The notes beneath the pieces are model-generated. The model saw only the letters and a list, made by a program, of their open reading frames with translations. It made no database searches and was not told the DNA's origin. Positions 1 through 11,566 of a stretch of DNA of 64,000 nt are shown here, one piece after another. Source of the DNA: Rostratula benghalensis (lineage: Eukaryota; Chordata; Aves; Charadriiformes; Rostratulidae). Each line of letters starts with the position of its first letter. The stretch's first letter is position 1. Position numbers and translations under genes: made by a program. The stretch lies in the NCBI GenBank assembly GCA_013399305.1, contig VXAI01000067.1, positions 2,866,152 through 2,930,151 of the forward strand, in the 5' to 3' direction.

Positions 1-2680
1 TAACTGCAAGAACTAATATTTCTGGTTTAGGGTCCACAAATGTCATTATACCATTATAAAATAAACTCTTGCAAAATAATTCACTTCTAAAATAATACAT
101 TGCTTTCCTTTTATCCAATAGGTTAAAGTACTTTGTTCTTTGGTACCAGCTTTAAATTTTTCATGTCAGGGTGAAAAGCAATTTTTTAACTATAATTTTA
201 ATGCATCGGACCGTATTTCGTAATGATACGTTTTGAACCCAACTTGTAAAGGTGTCAGAAGAAAATATGACTATTCCATAGAAATATCTGAACCATAAGA
301 ACATAGTTGAAATAATATAGTGCTTTTAAAAGTGCCAATTATTTATTTTAACTGTGATACTACATCTGTCATTAGCACCACGTGAAATATTTGACATGTT
401 ATTAGGAAAGTTTCAAATTCATCGGTTTCTACGCTCACAGAATTTGCAGGAACACAAGGTACCAGGTTATAGCTCCTCCAAAGCAGGTCTGGAGGCAAAA
501 AGTCAGTCTTAAATCCATTTTAACTAGTTTCCCTTGCTTTCCCCATTCAGGTGACAAAGCCATACCCCTCTGCCCTATGTCCTTTGTTGTATTTCCCCTG
601 GGACACCAGGCAGGTCAAACACTGTGTAAGCAGAAAGGGGATTATCTTTTCTTTGCAGGCTTAGCAGATGAAGAGGAGGAATCACCATGGTGTCCCACTA
701 GCAGCCAGCCAGGATAGGGGCTGGGAGGCACTGAGCACCCAAGGCAGCTTTCATGGCTGCATTGTACACCCCCCAGCCCCACCCCCCCAGCACCCTCAAA
801 ACAGCTGTTTCCCTGGGTGCTGCTGCTGTGCCTTGGTGTGCTCGGAGCCCGACGAGGTCATAGATGTCCTCCCCTGGCCTTGGGTTCATGGACTGTTGTT
901 TTTAAGTGCTGAGATTGCCTGTAGGCAGGGAATGCAGCAGCAGCCTTGGCAATGGCTGGGGACTTTTCCAAAGACCACAGAGGTGACTGGCTGCCCCTGC
1001 TGACACTCACCTCTCATGATTGTGGGCTGCAGGATGGGTTGCCTGCACAGAGCTGGGAACGCTTGGCAAATGTTACTTGTACTGAACTCTGATGTTTTTT
1101 TGAGGCTGTAGCTTCATTTTGTCTGTCTCAGCCTCATTTCCATAGGGTGACCCATGTCTCTCTAGCTCTCCCCTTGCAAAGGCAGTGAAACTGCTGGAGT
1201 TATTTTTTTTTCCATTTCAGCTGCCTGGCTCAAGCTATGGGGCTTTTAAAAAGCCCCTAAATCACAGCATACTCATAGATCAGTGATAGGAGTACCACTG
1301 CTCTGACAGCAACAGGAGATCGCAGTGAGCATACTGAGGGGACACTCATGCAGCACCCAAGAAAAATGTATTCCTAGCAAGGGGATGCTCTGAAGCTGTG
1401 AATGAAAATACAGCTTCATCACACTCCTGAATACAGAGTCAGTGGGAAACACTGCCTAGATGCTTGGCAGTCAGACAGGAAAACGAGCACCTCTTGGAGA
1501 GCAAAAGAGGAGAGGACGAGGATGGCGTAAGATGAAGTTTTGATCAGCACGAGCAAAACATTATCAGTAGCTTCTTCAGCCATAGGAAAAAGAGGATTGC
1601 AGGGGAAATTATGGATTTAGATCTTCCTTTGTTATGTATACCCTGAAACTTGGCCTTACCTCAACCCTAAGCTAAATCAGAAGGTTCTGGTGTTTTCTAT
1701 TTCCTTAACACTTCATGTGCCCAGCTCTTCAAGGCTCTTAAAAACGTCATCCCTTTGAAGTAGAACTTGAGGGTAGTGCTTACCCAGACTTTTGGCTTGG
1801 TACTGATGCTCACCCAGCACAAATCACTCATCAGCCCTGTTGGTGACTGCTTTTTGGCATATCATGTTGATTACTCTGTATAGCTTATACATGCAATATG
1901 CCTAATCAGACTGCTCTTCCCACCTGTCTCCTTCAAGAAGGTTTGGTGTAACCCATTTTGGCATTGCTGCCTCAAATTTTCCTCTCCACCCTTACAGCAC
2001 TCAGTATAGCTACTGCCTTGTTGGATGTGTGAGCCCCACAAGCCAGTGCTTGCACAGCTGACCAGGAGGCTGCTGCATTAATGAAGCAGCAAGAGCCCTC
2101 AGACGTGTAATACTTTCTCCTTTTCAGACAAACATCTCTTTCCCCATTTACGATGGACCAAAGGTCGAAGATAGCTGCTCTACCACTTCCACGGCTCTCC
2201 TGAAATTTTATGCCCTGGAATTGCTGTCAAGTTTAATGTTCTCATTTTATATAATGAAATAGCAATTGTTCCAGCCCTACAGCCTGAATGAATTCACATT
2301 GAAAAAGATTGAAAATTTTAGGTGAAATTTCACAAACTGCTCAGATCTTTAGCCAGTGGTCTTACATTGGATTAAAAGCAGAGATAAGCAGTATTTACTT
2401 GGAAAACTGAACACCAGACATACCTGGAGAATTGTTTCTGAACCTAATATCAATGCATCTGAGAGGAAACCATCAGAATATTTACCCTTTTGTACAGCTT
2501 CATCAACCTTTTCTTACAATCTCTTATTAGCTTTTCTCTTTACAGTTTTTGGTACTGATCCTTGGTTTTAAGTGTATGGTTCTCTGACATGACATTGCTT
2601 TGTAGAAAGAAAAGTATTTTTGTTTTACTGTTTTAAAATACAAAACTTCAAAATAATTGCCTCTTCAGTAGTATTTTTAC
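1..2680. other. Non-coding unique sequence
   Basis: No gene, RNA gene or intact repeat was recognised. The first 460 bases are AT-rich. A GC-richer patch lies at about 660-1000 and carries an open frame of 111 codons (668-1003) that resembles no family I know. Two segments look like splice acceptors, a pyrimidine run ending in CAG at about 643-658 and another at about 1201-1220. No convincing partner donor follows either one, so no exon is called. Confidence 0.6.
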
Positions 2681-2688
2681 ATGAGCAT

Positions 2689-2726
2689 GCTCCCATCGAC
2701 AAAACTCCCATTGACTTTGATGAGCA
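2689..2726. repeat. Fragment of an old dispersed palindromic repeat (copy a)
   Basis: The segment contains GCTCCCATCGAC, a short AAAAC link, and TCCCATTGACTTTGATGAGC. Its two ends are imperfect reverse complements (GCTCCCATCGA against TTTGATGAGC). The same theme, CCATTGACTTCAATGG flanked by GGAGTT or GCTCC, recurs at 4398, 10558, 51651 and elsewhere in the window. From memory this resembles a worn interspersed repeat common in sauropsid genomes. I cannot assign a family name, and a library search would settle it. Confidence 0.5.
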
Positions 2727-2730
2727 CAAA

Positions 2731-4370
2731 AACCATGGTTGAACTTTAAGGAGAAAACATTATTATGCTGTAGAGGTGACAGTCTGATGTTCAGAACCTT
2801 CAAATCTGGTACAGCCAGTGATTTACCTAAATGCCAAACACACATCCCTTGCAGTAAAGAATCACAGCTCAGGGTTGTCTGGAGGTCCCTCTGAAACACC
2901 TGAGGACAATTTCCAGTACTTACAAAGCAAAACAAGAGCTGCTGAGTTACTCCAGAGGTTTTTCACGTGGTTCATTTTATAATTGCTGTGAACAATCCCA
3001 GAGAAGCCCTGCTGTTCACCCTGGTGGGGAAAGCAGCACCCTAAGGTCTAGCTAGATTTGCAGATCTTGACATTTTTCTTCATTCCCCTCATGGCAAGTA
3101 GAAACTGAGCTAAGTCTAAAGGCACAAGGTGTAGCTGTGATGCTGAAGCAGAGCTGATGAACAGAAAATGCAGAGCCCCACTGTTACCTTTGGTCCCTCT
3201 GAATTTACTTGCATGTCCACAGCAGTGCTAGGGGTCACAGGTTCACTGCCGCGGCACCAAACCCACTGCAGAGCTGTGCCTAAGCCTGTCCCTGGGGTAT
3301 CAAAGTAGCTTATGCTGTGCTAGGAAGAGAGGAAGAAAAATGTCTCCGTGACCAGTAAGTCTAAAATCTGTATTATTGTCAAAGAAACAATAGTGGCATC
3401 AGCTGCTGCTGCTGCCCAGAGCGGAGCAGCGTCATTAGCAGCACAGGGCAGGGTACCGCCAGGGGAGACAGCGCTGCCGCCGGCACCGTGTCCTCTCCCC
3501 ACAGCCTTGGGAGGCAGCAGCAGCCGAGCTTCTGGGGCACAGGCATGGGAGAAACCAGCTGGAGGGAAATGCTTTTCCTTCTCCAAAGGGCACCACAAAC
3601 AAACTCATCACCGGTCACTCTGGACAACACAGCAGGCCGTAGTGCTCCTCTAGCTCTTACTTAGCTGGCAATTTGCCTTATGCTTTTCAGAAGACTGTTA
3701 GTGGCCATATTTCCAAGTGGCCCCCTGCTGCTGATTGCTGCTGCCACGCGTCAGACATGTTTGAAATGTCCTTATTTGAATTATGACTTGCAACAGCTGT
3801 ATTTAAAATCATATACTTCACTTTCACTTTCCCCAATCAATATTGTTAACAGGGATAAAGCTATGGAAGGATAATAGAAAATATTTACTCGTTTCTCTCT
3901 GTGTAGTCTTCCCCAGCCCTCCATTACCACATCCCTGGTCTCATTCATCCTCCACTGAGGGATGTGTCTCGTGGGCAGCATTGGCACTGGCTCTGGCAGT
4001 AAGAGCAATGCAGCAGTGGGAGGCCCTGGCATCAATGCTTTCAAAGCAGCTGGGAAAGGTGTTCCCAAGGGACCAGGGTCTTCTCGCACGCTGCTCCTGG
4101 CCATGGGGCCTCACACCTTACAGGAGGGCTCACCAACAAGCACTACTGACATTCCTGTGCCTCCAGGCACTGCTGCGGGAGGGCCGAGTGAAGGGCAGGG
4201 ACTCACCCGCAGAAGGGTGCTCCTCACTGGGCTGATGTGCTACCCCGTCCTCCGCCATGAACCAGAGGGGTCCTCTGCCTGTGGCACATTGGGCTGTCCT
4301 GCTCTGTACAGCTACCCAGTGTGAAGACCACACGAGGCCTTCTCAGATATTCTGGTAAGGCTTTTAGACC
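2731..4370. other. Non-coding sequence with a GC-rich patch
   Basis: A GC-richer patch at about 3190-3660 contains a GCT-repeat run near 3401-3416 and scattered CpGs. Open frames of 83-101 codons overlap there on both strands, which is what GC-rich DNA gives by chance because stop codons become rare. The plus frame at 3348-3653 starts with an alanine-rich stretch encoded by the GCT run and has no recognisable domain. A weak unmethylated CpG patch or a distal promoter is possible but not shown. Confidence 0.45.
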
Positions 4371-4420
4371 AGACTTATCAGATGTAAACTGATGCAGCTC
4401 CATCAAGTCAATGGAGTGAT
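4371..4420. repeat. Fragment of an old dispersed palindromic repeat (copy b)
   Basis: The core is CTCCATCAAGTCAATGGAG (4398-4416), with perfect 6-bp inverted arms CTCCAT and ATGGAG. It is preceded by AGATGTAAACTGATGCAG. In the copy at 55941-55971 the same theme occurs as TTTCAATGGGTTAC followed by TGATTTACACTG, so the two look like opposite halves of one palindromic element. The family is not named; the relationship is inferred from within-window similarity plus memory of similar sauropsid sequences. Confidence 0.55.
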
Positions 4421-5379
4421 GTTGTTGTATAGTAGTTTCACTTGTTAGATTTTATAATTGAATATACAACTCTTCCAGTTTCAGGTAACGGACACCTCCA
4501 TTTCCACATTGGCAAGGGGTTGATTTACTCCAATAAATATTGACCTACTGTGATGAAGCATTCTTATTATCAGGATGTATTGGTATAGCACAGATATACT
4601 GATAGGTTTTCAGCGTAATGTTGCATAAACATTTTCCAATGACATATTTTGAACTTAAGCTGACATGCTTTTGAAAATATTTGTGCTGGTGAGGAAGCTG
4701 CGAGCTCACTTGGTTATCTCTGTCATGGCAAGGGCTGGGAGGATGACCAGAGATTCACCAGAGTTTCAGGCCCTTATCAGTTGTTTTGCATGTACAAGCC
4801 CAAGCATGGGTCAGGAGTCTGTTTGCAGTGGGGACCCACTTTCAAAATTTGCCCCATAAATCATCCTTTGTTCTATCCATTGATAAATAATGACTTACTG
4901 AAGCCTAAAATTCTTGCATACTAATTTGTACAGAAAGGTTGTTTTATTTGCTTTTCAGAAATTTCAATATTTATGTAAATATTTTTTTTTTTTCCTGAGA
5001 GAAAGCTACATTTTTCTTAAAATGGCCAGCTAAGCTACCAGCTCCCTTACTGAGCAAGGGCACTTTCACAAGAGTCACCAGCCTGGGCACAGCACCGGTA
5101 AGAACCTCTGGCTCTGTCCCACTACGCAAGTGCACTAAATACTGGAGGAGGAACAGCCTATTTTTAAATCACTGTAATGGGTGAATTTTAGCTGTTCATT
5201 GGCAAGAGGCAATTCTCTAATCCCAGAAGAACCAGTATCATTTGAGCTGTCAGCAACTGGCAGGCAGGATGGATGGTGCCTCCGGCTGTCAGGCAGTGCT
5301 GCAAACCTTGCAGGGGACTTCCCTCTGTGATGGTACGTTGGCATGCAGGATTCCCAAACTTTTCTAAACTTGTTTGGTT
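4421..5379. other. Non-coding AT-rich sequence
   Basis: No gene or repeat was recognised apart from a poly-T run near 4982-4994. Short open frames of 60-70 codons have no recognisable content. Confidence 0.5.
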
Positions 5380-5640
5380 TATCTTGATTAATAAGCTCAA
5401 GTATTCGTAAAGCTGAGGCCTGCCATTAAGGAGGTGATAAGCCATAATTTGTAATAAAAGAGCTACCTTTTCCAATTGTCTTCAGCTGAAGCAGAGTCCC
5501 CGTAATGATTTATTGCCTTACTGCCAGGCTCTTGATAAGTGGACACCAAATGGCTCCTCATTACTCAAAAGCTCCTCTGATTTCTCAAACCAAAGTCCTT
5601 TCCAAGCTCCACTTAGTCCACTTTCCTTCCGAAGAAAATG
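5380..5640. promoter_or_regulatory. Candidate distal enhancer, homeodomain-rich
   Basis: This is unique, repeat-free sequence dense in homeodomain-type cores: GATTAATAAG near 5386, CATTAAG near 5424 and GTAATGATTTATTG near 5502. An overlapping GATAAG and NKX2-like AAGTGG lie at 5534-5542. Such composition is usual for conserved non-coding elements in vertebrate gene deserts. Conservation itself cannot be seen from one sequence, and AT-rich DNA yields such cores by chance, so confidence is low. Confidence 0.3.
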
Positions 5641-7019
5641 AATCAAGGTCCTTCTCTCAGTAGCCTATAAACTATTTTAGCATAAAAAATATCATAAATG
5701 AGAAAGGAGAAAATCTTGTTTGCTAAAGGGCTGCTGGATGAACTGCCTCTTGCCCTTTTGATAGCATCTTTGAAATGGAAATGGCCAGCTGCCTGACCTT
5801 CTGTTCAATGACCCTTTTTGTACAAAGTCAAATTGCAGTGGCTTCACAGCAGCAATTCACCTATGGACATAAACTAGATTTCAGGGGGGTACAGAAGAGG
5901 AGGCTTCTATCTGCAGTTTCTTTAGAATATTTTTTCCATGTTAGTATTTCCTACATACACATCAAAAATCAAGCTTATAAAGTAAATTATTGTTCATAAA
6001 AGGAATTGAGAATTTTACTTCAGTAGCTTGCATCTCTCTACTTTTTTTACATTATGGATGTAACAAGCCTTCTTTAAAAATCATTAATCAAAAAGATTTA
6101 GTATGTGAACAGTGCTACATGCAATTTTGAAAAAAAAATTCTATAATCAGTTATTGGATTGCAGCATTAATTATTTAACTCATTTTATTAGAACTCAAGG
6201 AAATAATATAATTCTAGGCAGGATGAAAGATCAGCAAAAACAAAAGAAGAGAAGAAATATCACATTTTTAAATGTGTGGAGACTTAGGTGCCCAAATTCA
6301 GAAACTGGATGCCCATGTGAGATGTCCAAGGACTGCAAAAACCGGCTTCCCCATGCAACTTATGCCCTTACAGCTTTACTTTATTCTGTGATACAATTGC
6401 TTTTTAAAAGCAGCCATTCTGTGTTAAATGTATTTGCAAAATTCAAGCCCAGTCTTCCAGCTGAGTTAAATCACTTGTGCTTATTTTACCAGCTGAGAAG
6501 CTGTCCAAGGAGGTTTCCCAGATATTCAAAGAAACATCAGACTCGGGGTGCTGGTTGGCAGGAGCCTGGACCAGCATGGGCCATGACAGGCTTTCCCGAC
6601 TGGAAATCTGGTCCTTTGCCTTGCACCACCATCACAGCAACTCATCCTTTACCTTTCAGCTCCACGTCTGCCTCTCTGCCAATGGCCAAATATCATCCAG
6701 CCAACAGGAAAGAGGGGGATGTGTTGTTTTAAGCAGCATATTTAGCAGTATTTCAACTTAGTCTAAAATTATGCCTGGATCACGTAAGCATAAGCAATCA
6801 CTCATAGCTGTCAAAAAAATTAGACCCTTAAGGTAGCTAGTACATTTTCTGATTAAAGAGCAGCCCCAATTGTTGTTTTACAGCTAACAGCTAGTATGTT
6901 AAAGCTAAAATCTGAGTGTCAATTAATTCTGTATCAGATCAGCTGAGAAAGACAACTGTGCACAAGCATATGGTCATTGCAGGAATAAGGCTGCTGAAAG
7001 CTGATGGTGTTTGATGGTT
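5641..7019. other. Non-coding sequence with a long chance reading frame
   Basis: The longest open frame of the window (6112-6732 on plus, 206 codons) lies here. Its translation opens with a lysine-rich AT-driven stretch and continues through low-identity, cysteine- and proline-containing text without a recognisable domain. It overlaps a possible old repeat fragment at about 6275-6345. I regard it as non-coding. Confidence 0.5.
6275..6345 (+). repeat. Possible worn dispersed repeat fragment
   Basis: The text GACTTAGGTGCCCAAATTC, then AGAAACTGGATGCCCATGTG, has the repeated TTAGGTGCCC / ATGCCCA pattern that I associate with an old sauropsid repeat carrying TTAGGCACC blocks. The match is from memory, the copy is short, and no boundaries or target-site duplication are visible. 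Confidence 0.3.
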
Positions 7020-7125
7020 TCAGCCTGTCGCTCTTCCCTTATGATATTGTAAATGAGGCTAAAACAGTTTAATTTGTGTAACTGGCAGTCAGAAGGACTG
7101 TTTAATTGAGGGAGAAGGGAGGGCT
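7020..7125. promoter_or_regulatory. Candidate regulatory element with two TTTAATT cores
   Basis: Two TTTAATT homeodomain-like cores lie at 7068-7074 and 7101-7107, 33 bp apart start to start (about three helical turns), with an ATTGTAAATGAGG stretch upstream. The sequence appears unique. The call rests on motif spacing only. Confidence 0.22.
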
Positions 7126-9159
7126 GGCAGCACTGGCAGGTTCCTCTGTGGTTGCTTGATGCTCAGTGGATTGTGCCCAGTGGCAAGTTGCCCAGTCTTG
7201 TAGCGCACGCAAAACCAGTTCATAATTATGCCATAATTCAATCTGAAGTCTTGTTTCCAATAAATCCCTCATGAAATTAGTATTCTACCTGGTGGCAGAC
7301 TCAGCAGCCGCCAGTCCTGCCACCCTGGGACACAGCATGGGAGGGACCCCGCAGCCTGGGGGAGTGCCCATCACTCTTGGTGAGAGCGGACCCCAACATG
7401 CTGCTATTGTGCCCTGTCCTCCTGCTCCTTGGTGGTGGGTATACTTGACTTTCTTGTTTGGGATACACTAACAGCTTGGAAACTTTCTAGTTGATTGATT
7501 ATAACGCAACTTTAAAGCAAAAGAAAAACAACAAGCAAAATGAGTAGAGTACAGAGTAAGAGGTGACCTTCCTCCTGTTCTTGCTGGCACAGATCAAACC
7601 CGGAGAAGTTTCAGGATATATTCTTGGGCCCCCAAGTGCAAAGGAGCATCTGTGCAATTTCTTAAGTTAAGACTTAAGCATATGATTTTTTCCATTCTTA
7701 CACAGTGCCCTTGAATCACGTGGAAACTCTGTCAAATGCAAAAAAATTATGCATTTTTATATAAGGTTTTGTAGAAGCTACCAAAAGCTTGATCCAAAAA
7801 GAGGTATAGCCAAAATTCAGGTTCCTAGTTTCAGAAATACCATCCTCAGAATTACCACCTGGCTGTATTTTGATTTCCGGGGTGCTTAAACTTAATTTTC
7901 AAAATTAAAAGTTTGTGTGGCTGCAGCTCCACGCTGGCAGAAGCTCCTCTCACTCGGGGAGAGCCTCAGGAGATTGGCACCTCTTGGGGTTCAAGAAAGG
8001 GATGCTCTTCCACCTGCTGTGCTTTCCATCATAACCCTTGGCCTCGCCTGTGCTGTTTAGTCTCTCCTTTCTTTTCACACAGCTGGGGGAAGAGGTGCTG
8101 CCTCTCTTTTCCAGAGAAACCCTGTGGTTAAGGCAGAGGGAGACCTGAGTATCTTTTCTTCTGCCTGAGAGGCTTGTGTACGGGGGTGTTGTGGCTACTG
8201 AACTGTACTCTTCTAGGGGAAAAGCTCATGGGGAGGCCAGGAGAGAAATCGCTCTTCACCCCTCCTGTTGAGAAACGCAATTTGGAAGGGTCCCTGGGGG
8301 CAGCAAGAGCAGCCACGAGCATGACCATCTCGCTGAGAGAGTAAGGCACTCACCTAGGAGGCAGGACAGGCCCTGCCGGCCAAGCGCTTCATGCAAGGGC
8401 TGATGTAATTAAAAAAGACACAAGCAAATAGTCATCTAATGTCACTTCTTGTATAAAAGCATCCGAAATACTATTGACAGAGAATGAAGTGTCTTTTCAA
8501 GTCCCTTATGTGAAGGACTCTAAAATGGCAAAGAAGTATTTCACAGATGTTTAGAGGAAAATAAAAATCCTTCTCTGAGCTGGGAACAAGGATGAAATAT
8601 TTAGACCAAAGGTTAGTGTCCTCCCATATATATAAACCTCCTGGGTCACTGGCTGCTAAGATAAAAATGTTTCCTACACAGTGAAGCCCCATGAAGCTGT
8701 AGCACTGATGCACTTACAGAAGAAATAGGCAAAGGGAGCAGACATGTTCCTGAATGAAGCTGAAATATAAGCTCAGAGTTACACAGAGAGCAAGCAGAGT
8801 GTGTGCACAGCGTGGCCAGTGCGGGGTGGCCAGAGCTGGGAGAGGTGCTGGCCCCTGGGGCCAGGTGAGCAGGGGTCTTGCTGCCCCTCTGCAGTCCTGC
8901 ACCACCACACCCCCCTCCCCCCCCCATGGAGCTGCTCCCAAACTAGGCAGGAGGAAAAATTTCAAAGCAGAACTCCTGCTAGAGAGTAAGGCTGTTCCTG
9001 GTGCGCAGCTCCTGGGGAGCTGAGGAGCTCTGCGTCCATTGCTCCAAACTGAAAAGAATTTTTTGAAATTTTTCCAGAGGAAAAGAGTGATTTTTCTTTT
9101 CCCTGTCTGAAGCTTGTCCCCATCACTACTGCATGCAAGCAGCTCCCAAGGAAATGCCC
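7126..9159. other. Non-coding sequence, GC-richer toward the CR1
   Basis: No gene was recognised. At 8452-8459 there is a TATAAAAG octamer without other core-promoter context. The GC-richer patch at about 8800-9010 includes a C-rich run near 8910-8935 and holds overlapping open frames on both strands (the longest is 151 codons on minus, 8714-9169), none with recognisable domains. A stretch at about 7870-7915 may be another very worn fragment of the old palindromic repeat. Confidence 0.45.
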
Positions 9160-9574
9160 AGCACCCCACCTATGACAGGCTGAAAGAGTTGGGGCTGTTC
9201 AGCCTGGAGAAGAGAAGGCTCCAGAGAGACCTTACTGTAGTCTTCCAGTATCTGAAGGGAGCCTACAAGAATGCTGGGACAGACTCTTTGTCAGGGAGTG
9301 TAGTGATACAACAGGGCGTAATGGTTTTAAATCGAAAGAGGAGAGGTTTAAATTAGATACCAGAAAGAAATTCTCTACTGTGAGGCTGGTGAGACACTGA
9401 AACAGGTTGCCCAGAGAAGCTGTGGAAGCCCCATCCCTGGGAGTGTTCAAAGTCAGGCTGGATGGGGCTTTGAGCAACCTGGTCTGGTGGGAGGTGTCCC
9501 TGCCCACGGCAGGAAGATTAGAACTTGATGATCCTTAAGATCCTTTCCAACTGTAACCATTTTATGTTTCTATG
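9160..9574 (+). mobile_element. CR1 LINE, 5'-truncated 3' end
   Basis: This is a chicken-repeat-1 non-LTR retrotransposon remnant. The translation of the first part contains the typical CR1 reverse-transcriptase C-terminal text ([19 protein letters not shown], then VFQYLKGAY), and it ends in stops from about 9350. The downstream DNA continues the CR1 pattern: GTTGCCCAGAGAAGCTGTGG, then GGCTGGATGGGGCTTTGAG, then GATCCTTTCCAACTGTAACC. It ends with two 8-bp tail units, ATTTTATG (9559-9566) and TTTCTATG (9567-9574). Only about 0.4 kb of the several-kb element is present, consistent with the usual 5' truncation during target-primed reverse transcription. It is inactive: there is no endonuclease, most of the reverse transcriptase is missing, and the remaining frame is broken. 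No clear target-site duplication is visible. Confidence 0.95.
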
Positions 9575-10557
9575 CAATCCAGACTTCCCCATAGCTGTCT
9601 CCACCAGGATATCCAACTGTCCAGCATCCGAGAAGGGGCTTGCCAGGAGCTACCAGCCACTCCCCTCCGTAGCTACAAAACAAAATGCTTATGCTTCCTT
9701 TTCATCAATAACGTCCCAGCAAACATAAGGCTAAAATAACCATGCCGGTGCCTTGTTTGAAATGAAAATGGCAGCACTTTTTCATTGGGAAAGTCTTTTA
9801 TCATCTCCTTTTTCACCAGTGGTACCATGACACTGAAAATCAGTTAATACAATCCTCACAAATCAGCACTAACCCCACAGATGCCAGGAACCTTTGACAG
9901 AAGAGCTTCATACCCTGGAGGAAGTTACCTAATTCCTAAAGGTCTTCACAAGTTCGGCACTCCCTGTTGTTTCTGCACAGTAGTGGTGCAGGATTAGGGG
10001 CACGACACAGACAGCACCGCAGATAGAAGTGCTGTGCTAATACCTTTCTGAAAATCATCTGTTGGCTCCACTTAAAATCCAGGGCTCTCCGGTTAAGAAC
10101 AAACACTCCTGTACTCAGATTAAATATGTTTATCTCCCAAAAAGGAATAATTATGGAATCCCAGATTAATTCAATTATTTTACTTAAAATAACAAGCTGA
10201 ATCCTGCAGTGCAGCTTAACCAGACTAATGAGCACAACAGCGAGGATAAGCAGAGTGCTAGCTAGGGAGAAGGAAAAAGTGGTTCAGAAACCAGTGTGAG
10301 AACATGCAAATAAAACACCTACCAGGGTTTTTGCCTCGCCCTGATAATCATTGCCTGTGCTCTGAAGGATTCTGCAGTGCACAGTTGCTTATGCACCCTT
10401 ATTTTTCTCCCAACAGCTGACTGTTTGGTTTTAATGACAGAAGTATCACGCAGACTGTAGTATATGGATTGAAGATGCCGCTTCTGTATTTTTCTGCTTG
10501 TTGCTATTATTCCTGGGTTGTGAATATTTTAAAGCACATGCCAACTCTTTGCCTCTG
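9575..10557. other. Non-coding unique sequence downstream of the CR1
   Basis: No gene or repeat was recognised. Short frames at 9936-10235 (minus) and 9525-9728 (plus) have no recognisable content; the second begins inside the CR1 tail. Confidence 0.5.
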
Positions 10558-10608
10558 AAAATCAATGGAAGTTTGGCCGTTGACTTTAACAGAGCTGGAT
10601 CAGATCTG
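10558..10608. repeat. Fragment of an old dispersed palindromic repeat (copy c)
   Basis: The text reads AAATCAATGGAAGTTTGGCC, then GTTGACTTTAACAGAGCTGG, then ATCAGATCT. It follows the same layout as copy a at 2689-2726 (TCAATGG.AGTTT.GCC.TTGACTT.A), in the opposite orientation or reflecting the symmetric nature of the element. This is one of the clearest copies in the window. It is strongly diverged, so the insertion is old. Confidence 0.55.
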
Positions 10609-11239
10609 AAGGTCTGTACCCCCCACCCCCTTTTTAAATAAGTGGCCATTTTATAGGATAATGGTCCTGGAGCGTATTGATTGGCCTCAGCCAGGCTGTA
10701 CATCGCCCTCACTGGAAAATGTAAAACCTGTAATGGGCTGAACACAATGGGGATGTGACTGACATGTGCTGAGGGCATTTTGGGGCTCAGGGTTGCATTC
10801 CACTTAGGGTGCTGCAGTGGTGGGAGGTGTCACGGCGGACACCCGACAGGACAGCACGACCGTGCTGCACGGAGCACAAACATCTGTAAACCTCATCTGC
10901 TCTGAGGGGACGGTGACCTCGATGCAAGGGGCTTTGCATAAGGATGGCACGCAGGGCTGCCTGAGCCAGCAGGACAGTGCCCTGCACAAAATGCTGCAGG
11001 ATGCAGCAAAATGGCGATGTGGAAAAATATCAACATCATTTTGTCTTGCTGCCTTCTTGAGGTACTAGCAGTTTTGAATATTACTGTAGCTAAGGGAAAC
11101 CTGTGGCATTATGCAGACATGTTGTGAGCCCTAGAGAAGCGCTGATGAACATGTCAGCCATACACCAGCCACACTGCCAGCTTAAATCTGCCCCTGCCTT
11201 GTCCCGTGGCTGGGTATCTGTATTTGTTGCTCTGTGCAA
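10609..11239. other. Non-coding sequence
   Basis: No feature was recognised. A C-rich run lies at about 10619-10630. Overlapping short open frames between 10787 and 11068 on both strands look like chance frames in moderately GC-rich DNA. Confidence 0.45.
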
Positions 11240-11566
11240 ATAACATTCAAATCAGAACCACTGTCCTGGAAAAAAAATATTTCCAATATAACAACTGATG
11301 ATGTGAGCCCACGTCAGCGGTAGCCTCTTATTGACCAGTGGGGGTTTTGGATCAGGCCCTCCCCCGTGGTCATTTCCAGAGGCAATTATCCTGATAGCTC
11401 CTGCTTTGCCTTCTGTCACGTAGCGCGATTGCTCTGGGGCTGGCCGGGCTACCGTGCTCTCCTGGAAGCCATTTCCCTTCACTGAACTTTGATTGTGAGG
11501 AGTAGGTTATTGTCCAGGGTTTGAAAAGGAGACCGCGCACAAACCTTGCTGGATTGAGCAAGGTTT
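11240..11566. promoter_or_regulatory. Candidate regulatory stretch with CpGs and a terminal hairpin
   Basis: The sequence appears unique and is richer in CpG than its surroundings, for example CACGTAGCGCG at 11417-11427 and ACCGCGCAC near 11532-11540. It contains CACGTCAG-type CRE/E-box-like text near 11311 and ends in a perfect 10-bp inverted repeat (11541-11566). It could be a conserved non-coding element. Neither conservation nor activity can be judged from the sequence alone. Confidence 0.25.
11541..11566. repeat. Perfect 10-bp inverted repeat, 6-nt loop
   Basis: The left arm AAACCTTGCT (11541-11550) and right arm AGCAAGGTTT (11557-11566) are exact reverse complements around the loop GGATTG. 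Flanking bases do not extend the stem. It may be a protein-binding palindrome, or a hairpin if transcribed; no terminator-like or miRNA-length structure is present. Confidence 0.85.

Noticed and set aside
3348..3653. Alanine-rich small protein from a GCT run
   Set aside because: It lies in a GC-rich patch with frames open on both strands; the alanines come from a simple repeat.
6112..6732. Longest open frame (206 codons, plus)
   Set aside because: No recognisable domain, AT-driven lysine-rich start, no splice or promoter context, and it runs through a possible old repeat fragment.
8452..8459. TATA box TATAAAAG as a promoter
   Set aside because: Isolated octamer in AT-rich DNA without initiator, GC-box or downstream exon support.
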